In this document: one piece after another, positions 17,949 through 26,108 of the stretch | Layout: every line of letters starts with the position of its first letter | Position numbering within the stretch: the first letter of the stretch is position 1 | From: Entomomonas sp. E2T0 | GTDB lineage: Bacteria; Pseudomonadota; Gammaproteobacteria; Pseudomonadales; Pseudomonadaceae | DNA length: 64,000 nt | Assembly (NCBI RefSeq): GCF_025985425.1 | Contig: NZ_CP094972.1 | Span: 1,302,001 to 1,366,000, forward strand | Reading direction: 5' to 3' | Position numbers and translations under genes: made by a program | The notes under the pieces: generated by a model | What the model saw: the letters and a program-made list of their open reading frames with translations, nothing else | Database searches by the model: none | Told to the model about the DNA's origin: nothing

Positions 17949-19721
17949 TTAATGAGGAGTCACTCTTAAAATTTCATCAATGGTGGTTAAGCCTTTCCCC
18001 ACTTTTTGCGCACCTGATAATCTCAAGCTATGCATACCATCTTTGTAAGCTTGAAGGCGCACATCATCAATATTCGTTTCAGGTTTTATAAGCTTTTTAA
18101 TTTCGTCAGTAAATAACATGACTTCATACAGACCAAGACGTCCTCTAAATCCAGTTTCACGGCATTCAGGGCAACCAACAGGGCGCATAGTTTGATTAGG
18201 TACGGGAGATTTCCAAGGTTTAGTAAGCTCATTCCAAACACTTTGGTCGATTTCTACAGGCTCTTTGCAATGAGGACAAAGCGTTCTTACTAAACGTTGT
18301 GCCATAATGCCTAAAATGGTACTTTTAATAAGATAGTAAGGAACACCTAAATCAAGTAAACGAGTAATCGTACTAGGTGCATCATTGGTATGTACAGTAG
18401 ATAATACCAAGTGACCTGTTAATGCAGCTTGAATAGCCATTTCTGCCGTTTCAAGGTCACGAATCTCACCCACCATGATAATATCAGGGTCTTGCCGCAT
18501 TAATGCTCGAATACCGCTAGCGAAGTCTAAATCAATATTATGCTGCACTTGCATTTGATTGAATGAGTCTTCAATCATTTCAATAGGGTCTTCAATGGTA
18601 CACACATTTACTTCAGGTGTGGCTAATTGTTTTAAAGTTGTGTAAAGAGTAGTGGTTTTACCAGAACCTGTCGGCCCAGTTACTAAAATAATACCATTTG
18701 GTTGAGCTGTCATATGGTTCCAGCGTTTTAAGTCTTCATTAGAGAAACCTAATTCAGCAAAACCTCTTAGTAATACATTAGGGTCAAAAATCCGCATTAC
18801 CATCTTCTCACCAAATGCAGTAGGCAATGTAGAGAGACGTAATTCGATTTCATCACCTAAAGGTGATACAGTTTTAATACGGCCATCTTGCGGTTTGCGA
18901 CGTTCTGCAATATTCATCCGACCTAATGTTTTTAGACGATTAACTACAGCAGTACCCACTAGTGGAGGGAATTGGTATACATTGTGCAGGACACCATCAA
19001 TTCTAAGCCTTACCACAGAAAATTCACGGCGTGGTTCTACATGAATATCACTGGCACGTTGTTGGAAAGCGTATTGGAATAGCCAGTCTACAATTTTAAT
19101 AATATGCGAGTCATCAGCATTGGGATCATCTACGTTACTGGTAAGACTTACTAGTTGCTCAAAACTGCTATTTGAGATATTGCCAGCAAGATTTTCACCT
19201 GATGCTTCAGTAACAGAGCTACTTAGATTATAAAACTCATTGGTTAGTCGTTGAATATCTGCAGGATTAATAACAATTCGTTCAATAGGGCGTTTTAATA
19301 CATGTTGTAAATTTTGCTCCCATGCTTTAACCAGTGGTTGCACACTGGCAATGACAACTTTTTCGGGAGTAGACTCAACGGCTAAAATTTGATTACGTTT
19401 AGCAAAGGCATATGACATAACTGATGTAACAGAATTTACATCTACTTTTAAGGGGTCAATACGGCGATAAGGCTGTTTTACATAATCTGCTAACCAGATG
19501 GATAGGGTTTCAATATCCAGCTTTTTACCAGGACGACTTAAGTCATCTATTTTTTGATTAGCAATCACTTCCAATGGGCTTTGTATAGCCAAAGGCGTAT
19601 CTGCCTGTGTCATATAACAGAGGTCTTTTGCACGTTTAGTAATACGTTCTTGTGTAAGAAGTTCATTTAATAGATCGTTTAGAGTCAGAATCCGATCTGG
19701 AGTAGGAGTGTTAATAGCCAT
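17949..19721 (-). CDS. GspE/PulE-family secretion ATPase
   Basis: A 590-residue traffic ATPase. The N-terminal GspE domain (about 60-170) precedes the ATPase core: Walker A GPTGSGKTTTLY, the Asp box (CTIEDPIEMI), Walker B (DPDIIMVGEIRD) and the His box (GHLVLSTVHTND). A tetracysteine zinc motif follows (CPHC about 24 residues after the His box region, and CPEC). Such ATPases power type II secretion, type IV pili or MSHA-like pili. No GspF, pilin or secretin gene is adjacent, so which machine it drives is unknown. The presence of pilSR shows the organism makes type IV pili, but this protein need not be PilB. Confidence 0.9.
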   Translation of the reverse strand: MAINTPTPDRILTLNDLLNELLTQERITKRAKDLCYMTQADTPLAIQSPLEVIANQKIDDLSRPGKKLDIETLSIWLADYVKQPYRRIDPLKVDVNSVTSVMSYAFAKRNQILAVESTPEKVVIASVQPLVKAWEQNLQHVLKRPIERIVINPADIQRLTNEFYNLSSSVTEASGENLAGNISNSSFEQLVSLTSNVDDPNADDSHIIKIVDWLFQYAFQQRASDIHVEPRREFSVVRLRIDGVLHNVYQFPPLVGTAVVNRLKTLGRMNIAERRKPQDGRIKTVSPLGDEIELRLSTLPTAFGEKMVMRIFDPNVLLRGFAELGFSNEDLKRWNHMTAQPNGIILVTGPTGSGKTTTLYTTLKQLATPEVNVCTIEDPIEMIEDSFNQMQVQHNIDLDFASGIRALMRQDPDIIMVGEIRDLETAEMAIQAALTGHLVLSTVHTNDAPSTITRLLDLGVPYYLIKSTILGIMAQRLVRTLCPHCKEPVEIDQSVWNELTKPWKSPVPNQTMRPVGCPECRETGFRGRLGLYEVMLFTDEIKKLIKPETNIDDVRLQAYKDGMHSLRLSGAQKVGKGLTTIDEILRVTPH

Positions 19722-19847
19722 ATTAAATAATCGATCTGTTTACTGGATTAAGTTATATCATAGCGAATATTTGTTAATAAAACTTGTTTTAGAACTAATT
19801 TTAATAACAAAATTATATTACGAATGTTAATTAGACATTAAAAACAC

Positions 19848-19875
19848 TTGACAGTTTGATGGTTCAGGTTAAAAT
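19848..19875 (+). promoter_or_regulatory. Promoter of tRNA-Val
   Basis: A perfect -35 TTGACA at 19848-19853 and a TAAAAT -10 at 19870-19875 are separated by 16 bases. The mature tRNA begins 15 bases after the -10, leaving a leader of only a few bases. Confidence 0.75.
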
Positions 19876-19889
19876 TCACAACCCTATAT

Positions 19890-19966
19890 AGGCATATAGC
19901 TCAGCTGGTTAGAGCATCACCTTGACATGGTGGGGGTCGTTGGTTCGAGTCCAATTATGCCTACCA
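19890..19966 (+). tRNA. tRNA-Val (anticodon GAC)
   Basis: A 77-base cloverleaf with encoded CCA. The acceptor AGGCATA pairs with TATGCCT, the D arm is GCTC...GAGC, the anticodon loop TTGACAT carries GAC at 19924-19926, and the T arm is GTTGG-TTCGAGT-CCAAT. It has its own promoter and is followed at once by a strong terminator. Confidence 0.97.
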
Positions 19967-19973
19967 ATTAACT

Positions 19974-20000
19974 AAAGCCCGCCTTGTTGCGGGCTTTTTA
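19974..20000 (+). terminator. Rho-independent terminator after tRNA-Val
   Basis: Perfect 9-bp stem AAAGCCCGC/GCGGGCTTT with a 6-base loop, followed by a T-rich tract. It lies between the tRNA and the next gene, whose start is 20 bases further. Confidence 0.9.
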
Positions 20001-20019
20001 GTTTTTAGGAAGTATTATA

Positions 20020-20415
20020 ATGTCCCAATCTATTACTATTACCTTAGAACAATTAGCGCATGTTAGGCAAATATTAGTGGCGCTAACAGAAACAGAACAG
20101 GTTTCTGCAGATGAGCATGCTTTATTTATTGAGCGGTTTGATGAATTAATGCAACTCCTGCAAGATAATGCTGAGGATAGTCAGTATCTAGGGCAAGAAA
20201 TCATTAGCCAAATATTTTTCCGTTACCCACAAATTGCTCATTTAATTCCAAGAGAACTATTATGGTTTTTGGGTGGTGATTGTTTGCACTTTATGCCTGA
20301 TGAAGAAATAGATTTATTCCAACAGTTGGAAGATTTACAGTATCAAGCAGAAAGTAATGGTGAACCATTTAATTGGTTACAAACTAAGCAACAGCTATTA
20401 GAAAGAAAGCCTTAA
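20020..20415 (+). CDS. PA2817-type conserved hypothetical protein
   Basis: A 131-residue acidic, soluble, mostly helical protein of unknown function. It resembles the PA2817 family of pseudomonads, which I recall is also close to tRNA-Val genes. AGGA lies about 9 bases before the ATG. There are no catalytic motifs, cysteine pairs or membrane segments; a central HLIPRELLWFLGGDCLHFMPDEE stretch is the most distinctive part. Its stop codon overlaps the end of the convergent MFS gene by 4 bp. It may be expressed by read-through of the tRNA terminator, as little room remains for another promoter. Confidence 0.8.
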   Translation: MSQSITITLEQLAHVRQILVALTETEQVSADEHALFIERFDELMQLLQDNAEDSQYLGQEIISQIFFRYPQIAHLIPRELLWFLGGDCLHFMPDEEIDLFQQLEDLQYQAESNGEPFNWLQTKQQLLERKP

Positions 20416-21605
20416 TAATTTATAGCAGATTTTTTAAGCCATAATGCAATGGCTAGGCTAATAATCAATAAGCCACTAATAAAAGCAACTACACCTTGCC
20501 AATTATAACTTGTCCAAGCTAATCCTCCAGCAGTACCTAGTATGCTCGAACCCATGTAATAGCAAAATAGGTAAAGGGAGGATGCTTGTCCCTTTGCTTG
20601 TTGGGCTAAACGACCAATCCAGCTACTAATCAAAGAGTGGGCACCAAAAAAACCAAAGGTGAGTACTAACATTCCTAGAAAGATCATTATAGAATGCTGT
20701 ATTAATGTGATTAGAATACCTAACAGCATAATGCTAATAGTGATCCACAGTACCTTACTTTGTCCTTGTTGATCCGCTAATAAACCAAATTGAGTAGAGC
20801 TAAACATCCCTGCTAAGTAAACAAAAGAAAATAACCCAATAATAGCTTGGCTTAGTAAGTAAGGTGGGTCTAATAGGTAGTAGGTAATATAGTTCAGTAA
20901 AGTAACAAAACCGCCCATTAATAAAAAACCTAATAAAAATAACCAAGACAATTTAGGGGTGGTAAGGTGATGGATATAACCATGAAATAAATTATTAAGT
21001 TTTAAAGGGGTATGATGAAAATGTTTTGATTTAGGTAGGAAATACCAAAAACAACCAGCCGCTAGCAAAACTTGTGCACCCATTACACCTAAAATAACTT
21101 GCCAATGAATATAGTCAATCACAAAGCCTGTTATCATACGGCCACACATACCTCCTAATGCATTGCCTGCTATATAAATACCAATAGCTACACCTAAGTT
21201 ATTAGGTGATATTTCTTCACTTAAGTAAGTCATGCCTATAGCCACAAGGCCACTTAATGATAAACCTACTAAGGCACGACTAATTAATAGCATTGTCCAG
21301 TTAGGTGTTATGGCACTGACAATAGTAAAAAAAGCAGTGGCTAGCAAAGCAATCACCATAATGCCTTTGCGACCATATGCATCGGATAGTGGGCCTGTTA
21401 GTAATAAGCCGAAGGCTAAAGTGGTCGCCGCAACAGATAATGCCAAACTACTTTCAGCAGCAGTAATATCAAAGTCTTGAGAGAATAATGGCATCATTGG
21501 TTGAATGCCATATAACAACGCAAAGGTTGTAAAGCCACCTAGAAATAAGGTAAGCGAAACTTGCCAGAAAGCTTTAGAGCCTTTCTTAATATAATTATTA
21601 TTCAT
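20412..21605 (-). CDS. MFS transporter, YnfM-like (copy 1)
   Basis: A 397-residue, 12-segment major facilitator. The MFS motif between segments 2 and 3 is present (GPLSDAYGRKG), as is the AIGIYIAGNALGGMCGR stretch typical of YnfM-type exporters. It is a tandem paralogue of the gene at 21676-22884: QPMMPLFS, GPLSDAYGRK, GFLLMGGF and YLFCYYMGSSILGT all recur there with few changes. The substrate is unknown; the family includes efflux of arabinose analogues and drugs. It ends convergently, with a 4-bp overlap of the neighbouring stop. Confidence 0.88.
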   Translation of the reverse strand: MNNNYIKKGSKAFWQVSLTLFLGGFTTFALLYGIQPMMPLFSQDFDITAAESSLALSVAATTLAFGLLLTGPLSDAYGRKGIMVIALLATAFFTIVSAITPNWTMLLISRALVGLSLSGLVAIGMTYLSEEISPNNLGVAIGIYIAGNALGGMCGRMITGFVIDYIHWQVILGVMGAQVLLAAGCFWYFLPKSKHFHHTPLKLNNLFHGYIHHLTTPKLSWLFLLGFLLMGGFVTLLNYITYYLLDPPYLLSQAIIGLFSFVYLAGMFSSTQFGLLADQQGQSKVLWITISIMLLGILITLIQHSIMIFLGMLVLTFGFFGAHSLISSWIGRLAQQAKGQASSLYLFCYYMGSSILGTAGGLAWTSYNWQGVVAFISGLLIISLAIALWLKKSAINY

Positions 21606-21675
21606 TGTACCGTTTTTATTTTAATAGGTTGAAAGGATAATAATAAGGGTAATTAATGTTTAATGTAAAATAGTT

Positions 21676-22884
21676 TTATTGGGTTAAATTTTGTTTCTTA
21701 AGGTATAGTGCAACGATTACACCAATAATTAATAAGCTACTAATATAGGCAATAACCCCATTCCATTGACTTGATTGCCAAAAATAGCCACCACAGGTTC
21801 CCATAATACTTGAACCCATATAGTAGCTAAAAAGATACAGTGAAGAGGCTTGGCCTCTTGCTCTAGTAGCACTACGACCAATCCAACTGCTGGTAACAGA
21901 ATGGGCACCAAAAAAACCAAAAGTGAAAATAATCATTCCTATAAAAACTATACTAATAGGGGTAAATAGCGTGATTAATGCACCACTAAGCATAACAAGT
22001 ATAGCAATCCATAATACTTTTGCATGTCCAAAGCGATCTGCCAATGAACCAAAATGAGTAGAGCTAAAAATACCTGCTAGATAAACGATGGATAATAATC
22101 CAATCCAAGTTTGGCTTAGTAAGTAAGGTGCAGCCAGTAAACGATAAGCAATATAATTAAACAGGGTAATAAACGCCCCCATTAATAAGAAACCTTGTAA
22201 AAATAACCAAGGCATACGAGGTTGAGTTAAATGATGGATATAGCCATTAAATAGTTTGTTAAGCTTAATAGGTGTCGCTTCGAAATGCTTGGATGCAGGC
22301 AACAATTTCCAAAGTAAAAAAGCACAGATTAAAGTTAGTAATCCCATAATGGTGAGTACCATATGCCATGAGATAAAGTCGATTAATACGCCACTTAATA
22401 AACGACCAGCCATGCCACCAATAGCATTACCAGCAATATACAGGCCCATTGCAACGCCTAAATGCTGTGGAGCTATTTCTTCATTAAGATAAGTCATGGC
22501 TACCGCTGCTACACCGCTAAGTGACAGACCAATTAAAGCACGACAAATAAGCAATAATTGCCAATGGGAAACAGCAGCACTAATAAAGGTAAAAGTAGCT
22601 GACATTAGTAAGGCAATAATCATTACATTTTTTCGGCCAACAGCGTCTGATATTGGACCAGTAATCAGTAAGCCAAACGCTAACATGGAGGTAGAAGTGG
22701 AAATTAATAAACTACTTTGCGCAGCAGTGACTGAAAAATATTCAGAGAAGATTGGCATCATGGGTTGTACACAATACAACAGCGCAAACGTAGAAAAACC
22801 ACCTAAAAAGAGTGCGAAAGATACTTTAATAAATTCAGCAGAGTTTTTTTCTATATAGGAGGGCGTATTATTTATATCAACCAT
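21676..22884 (-). CDS. MFS transporter, YnfM-like (copy 2)
   Basis: A 402-residue, 12-segment transporter, the upstream member of a tandem duplicate pair. Shared blocks include QPMMPIFS, GPISDAVGRKN, LYIAGNAIGGMAGR and YLFSYYMGSSIMGT. It is 70 bp upstream of copy 1 on the same strand, so both may share a promoter in the 22885-23023 divergent gap. The two differ most in the loops and termini, suggesting specialisation rather than a fresh duplication. Confidence 0.88.
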   Translation of the reverse strand: MVDINNTPSYIEKNSAEFIKVSFALFLGGFSTFALLYCVQPMMPIFSEYFSVTAAQSSLLISTSTSMLAFGLLITGPISDAVGRKNVMIIALLMSATFTFISAAVSHWQLLLICRALIGLSLSGVAAVAMTYLNEEIAPQHLGVAMGLYIAGNAIGGMAGRLLSGVLIDFISWHMVLTIMGLLTLICAFLLWKLLPASKHFEATPIKLNKLFNGYIHHLTQPRMPWLFLQGFLLMGAFITLFNYIAYRLLAAPYLLSQTWIGLLSIVYLAGIFSSTHFGSLADRFGHAKVLWIAILVMLSGALITLFTPISIVFIGMIIFTFGFFGAHSVTSSWIGRSATRARGQASSLYLFSYYMGSSIMGTCGGYFWQSSQWNGVIAYISSLLIIGVIVALYLKKQNLTQ

Positions 22885-23023
22885 GACCAGTTACATAGTA
22901 TTTATTTAGTAAGGCATTATAGAATAAACCTAATAATAGTATTAGTTAATCAAATTTTGATTTTTAAGACAAAAACTTAGACTAATAATCAGCTGATAGT
23001 TCAAAATAGGTTATTTAATAACA

Positions 23024-23431
23024 ATGAAAGAATCAATTTCTTTGTGTGATAATTTTGAGTTTGTTTGCCCAACTTGCCAAGTACGTTTTAAATTAACTTG
23101 GTATGAAATTAAAGGGTTATTAAATCCTTATCACTCAGTAGTATGTATACATTGTCAGACATCATTGGCTTTGCCGAATAAAGAACGCAGGCTCTTAGCG
23201 CGATATTTGACTAGAGCGGCAAAATTGGCAAAGTTACTTTTTTTCTTTGTTATTCCTTATTTTTTGCTATCTATTGTATTTATATGGCGCTTTGGTGGCA
23301 TAATAAGTAGCTTATTTATAGTATTTGGTTTTATTATTTTTATTTTATTAAAGGTATTAATAAATAAGCCTGTTAAAGATTTTTTTGAACTAGAGCCAAT
23401 AAGGGATAATCCTTTGTCTGGAGAGCTATAA
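23024..23431 (+). CDS. Small zinc-ribbon membrane protein, function unknown
   Basis: A 135-residue protein. Residues 15-45 form a two-pair zinc ribbon (CPTC and CIHC, 24 residues apart). After a basic helix come two hydrophobic segments (about 69-87 and 92-112), and the C-terminus is soluble and acidic. I do not recognise the family. It is 47 bp upstream of the polysaccharide biosynthesis gene and co-directional, so it may belong to the same transcript. The ribosome binding site is weak. Divergent from the MFS pair. Confidence 0.75.
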   Translation: MKESISLCDNFEFVCPTCQVRFKLTWYEIKGLLNPYHSVVCIHCQTSLALPNKERRLLARYLTRAAKLAKLLFFFVIPYFLLSIVFIWRFGGIISSLFIVFGFIIFILLKVLINKPVKDFFELEPIRDNPLSGEL

Positions 23432-23478
23432 ACGCTTTAAGGATATCTTAATAGCCGAAGTTAGGTGTTGTAACGAAC

Positions 23479-25470
23479 ATGGAAAAAACATTTAAAGCTA
23501 AACTATTAACATTACCTACATCAGCCAAGCGGATGTTGCAGGTGGTGGCAGATGTCTTTATTGTCTGGTTCGCTTTATGGTTGGCTTTTATAGTAAGGCT
23601 GGGTATTGATGAGATAATCAATCCTTTTGGTGAGTATTTTGAATTATTTATAGCTGCGCCTTGTTTTGCACTCCCTTTCCTTATTTATTTTAGATTACAT
23701 AAAACAGTTAATCGTTATTTTGATAATGAAGCAATTATGGCTATTTTTAAGGCCATGTCATTGTCTTCTTTATTACTGGCATTAGGCATTTATTGGTATC
23801 AACCTGATTTTCTAGTACCTCGCTCTATTGTATTTATCTTTTGGTGGTTAAGCATTGTATTATTAGTGGGCTTTAGATTAGTTGTGCGCCACTATTTAGT
23901 GCGTGATTGGCATATTCCTTTTACTAAACGCTATGATAAAAAAGCGACTAATGTCGCTATTTATGGTGCAGGCGTTGCAGGTAATCAGTTAATCAAAAGC
24001 ATACGGATGAGTAAGGATATGTATCCTGTGGCTTTTATTGATGATGATAGCCATCTTAAGGGGCGTAGCATAGCGGGCTTAAAGGTCTATGCACCTGAGC
24101 AAATTGAACAAATGATAATAAAAACTGGTGCAGAGGAAATATTGTTAGCGGTGCCTTCTGCTAGTAGAGCGCGTCGTAGAGAGATAATCTCGTTATTGGA
24201 GAACTATCCTGTTCGAATACGTTCTATTCCAGGTATTATGGATTTGGCCAGTGGCCGTGTAAAAGTTGATGATATTCAGGAAATAGATATTGTTGATGTA
24301 CTCGGCCGTGATACGGTTCCTCCTGATGAGAAATTATTTGAACACTGCATTAAGAATAAAACCGTTTTAGTGACAGGAGCAGGTGGTTCTATTGGTGCGG
24401 AATTATGCCGTCAGATTGTGACAGTTGGGGTTAAAGATTTATTATTATTTGAGCACAGTGAATTTAACCTCTACAGCATTCATTTAGAGTTAACTAATTA
24501 TATAGAACAAAAACAATTACCTATTAATCTTGTGCCCATTTTAGGTTCTATTCGTAATATAGAATTACTGAATAAAGTGATGACAAGCTGGCAAATTGAT
24601 ACGATTTATCATGCGGCAGCTTATAAGCATGTACCAATGGTAGAGCATAATATTGCAGAAGGTATCTTAAATAATGTGATAGGTACCCTCAATGTAGCAC
24701 AGGCTGCTATTTTGGCAAAAGTAAGCAACTTTGTACTTATTTCTACTGATAAGGCAGTAAGACCAACTAATGTTATGGGGGCTACTAAACGTTTAGCTGA
24801 AATGGTATTACAAGCATTAAGCCATGAATTTAACCCTGTATTATTTGGTATGGGTAGGGAGCCTGTAGTACAGCAAACTTGTTTTACCATGGTTCGTTTT
24901 GGCAATGTGTTGGGATCATCTGGTTCAGTTATTCCACTATTTCGTAAACAAATAGAAGAGGGTGGACCTATTACAGTAACGCACCCTGAAGTAACACGCT
25001 ATTTTATGACGATACCAGAGGCTGCTCAATTAGTTATTCAAGCGGGCTCTATGGGAGAGGGTGGGGACGTTTTTGTATTGGATATGGGCAGTCCCATTAA
25101 AATTGCTGATTTAGCAGAAAAAATGGTAAATCTATCAGGGCTTTCTGTTATTACAGAAGATAATCCACAAGGTGATATTAGTATAGTCTTTACGGGACTA
25201 AGACCCGGTGAAAAGTTATATGAAGAGTTGCTTATTGGTGAAAATGTAATAGGTACTGAGCATCCCATGATTATGCGAGCGAATGAGGAATATCTCGTTT
25301 GGGATGAGATGAAAAAAATTCTAAAAGCTATTTTAGAGCAGCTCGAAAATAGTGATTATGAATATCTACAAAGCCTATTATCTAAAACTGTTGCAGGTTA
25401 TCATACAGAAATGATGATGGTGGATTGGAATTATTTACAACCTAATAATAGTAATATCGAGAATATATGA
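23479..25470 (+). CDS. Nucleoside-diphosphate-sugar 4,6-dehydratase, WbpM/CapD family
   Basis: A 663-residue membrane enzyme. Four N-terminal membrane segments (about 15-125) precede a first Rossmann domain (VAIYGAGVAGNQL near 158) and a second, catalytic SDR domain (VLVTGAGGSIGAELC near 296). The active-site region reads STDKAVRPTNVMGATK, the Met-x-x-x-Lys variant typical of WbpM/FlaA1 large dehydratases instead of Tyr-x-x-x-Lys. These enzymes make UDP-4-keto-6-deoxy sugars for O-antigen, capsule or protein glycosylation. Its last 4 bases overlap the next gene (ATGA), a pilin-like protein. No glycosyltransferase cluster is adjacent. Confidence 0.9.
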   Translation: MEKTFKAKLLTLPTSAKRMLQVVADVFIVWFALWLAFIVRLGIDEIINPFGEYFELFIAAPCFALPFLIYFRLHKTVNRYFDNEAIMAIFKAMSLSSLLLALGIYWYQPDFLVPRSIVFIFWWLSIVLLVGFRLVVRHYLVRDWHIPFTKRYDKKATNVAIYGAGVAGNQLIKSIRMSKDMYPVAFIDDDSHLKGRSIAGLKVYAPEQIEQMIIKTGAEEILLAVPSASRARRREIISLLENYPVRIRSIPGIMDLASGRVKVDDIQEIDIVDVLGRDTVPPDEKLFEHCIKNKTVLVTGAGGSIGAELCRQIVTVGVKDLLLFEHSEFNLYSIHLELTNYIEQKQLPINLVPILGSIRNIELLNKVMTSWQIDTIYHAAAYKHVPMVEHNIAEGILNNVIGTLNVAQAAILAKVSNFVLISTDKAVRPTNVMGATKRLAEMVLQALSHEFNPVLFGMGREPVVQQTCFTMVRFGNVLGSSGSVIPLFRKQIEEGGPITVTHPEVTRYFMTIPEAAQLVIQAGSMGEGGDVFVLDMGSPIKIADLAEKMVNLSGLSVITEDNPQGDISIVFTGLRPGEKLYEELLIGENVIGTEHPMIMRANEEYLVWDEMKKILKAILEQLENSDYEYLQSLLSKTVAGYHTEMMMVDWNYLQPNNSNIENI

Positions 25471-25961
25471 AAAAGTATTTAGTAGCGATTTCCTTATTAA
25501 TAATGCCAGTAATAGTACAGGCTGATGATATAGAAGTTTTTCAAAAACCAAAAGTTAGTCTAGCAGGCTTTGTATTTGGCAATGTAGTAAATATGGCTTT
25601 TGGAAGTACAGACTATAGAGCTAATGCTCAAATGTCAGAAGCCTTGTCTCTAGCCAGTGGTCAGAAAGCTGCTGTGGCAGAGTATTTTGTTACTGAAGGC
25701 CGTTGCCCAGATAATACGGGTTCAAATACTGGTGGAATTGCTAAACCCTCAGTACTTTCAGGTAAGTATGTAGAGCAAGTAGTGGTTAAAGAAGAGAGTA
25801 ATCACTGTACTATTACTGCTACTATGAAAACAAAAGATGTGAATCCAGAGTTGGCAGGTAAAACCTTAACCTTGATTATGACACCATTAGATACTGTTCT
25901 TATGTGGGAATGTTATAGTGAGGTGAATAGCAAGTATTTGCCAGCCTCCTGCCAACAATAG
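25467..25961 (+). CDS. Secreted soluble protein with a type IV pilin-like globular domain
   Basis: A 164-residue protein with a normal Sec signal peptide (MKKYLVAISLLIMPVIVQA, cleavage predicted before DD). From about residue 52 it closely resembles the C-terminal half of Pseudomonas-type major pilin: AQMSEALSLASGQKAAVAEYF, a GRCP loop, GKYV, CTITATMK, and a final W.C....KYLPASC that would form the pilin disulphide loop. It has no prepilin-peptidase site and no hydrophobic alpha1-N helix, so it cannot assemble into a pilus by the usual route. Its ATG overlaps the dehydratase stop (ATGA), indicating coupled translation. Its role is unknown. Confidence 0.8.
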   Translation: MKKYLVAISLLIMPVIVQADDIEVFQKPKVSLAGFVFGNVVNMAFGSTDYRANAQMSEALSLASGQKAAVAEYFVTEGRCPDNTGSNTGGIAKPSVLSGKYVEQVVVKEESNHCTITATMKTKDVNPELAGKTLTLIMTPLDTVLMWECYSEVNSKYLPASCQQ

Positions 25962-26108
25962 TTCATTAATTATATTCACTGAGAAATAGTAAGTAATACT
26001 TTTATTATTTGTTATTTCTTTCTGTTAGCTATTAAGCCTATTACATTCTTGTAGAATACCCCGTATATTAAAAGCTATTCATAAAATTATTGAGGATTTA
26101 GAGAACGA

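Noticed and set aside
17949-19721. Calling the GspE-type ATPase PilB
   Set aside because: No pilC or pilD gene is adjacent, so only the broader family is supported.
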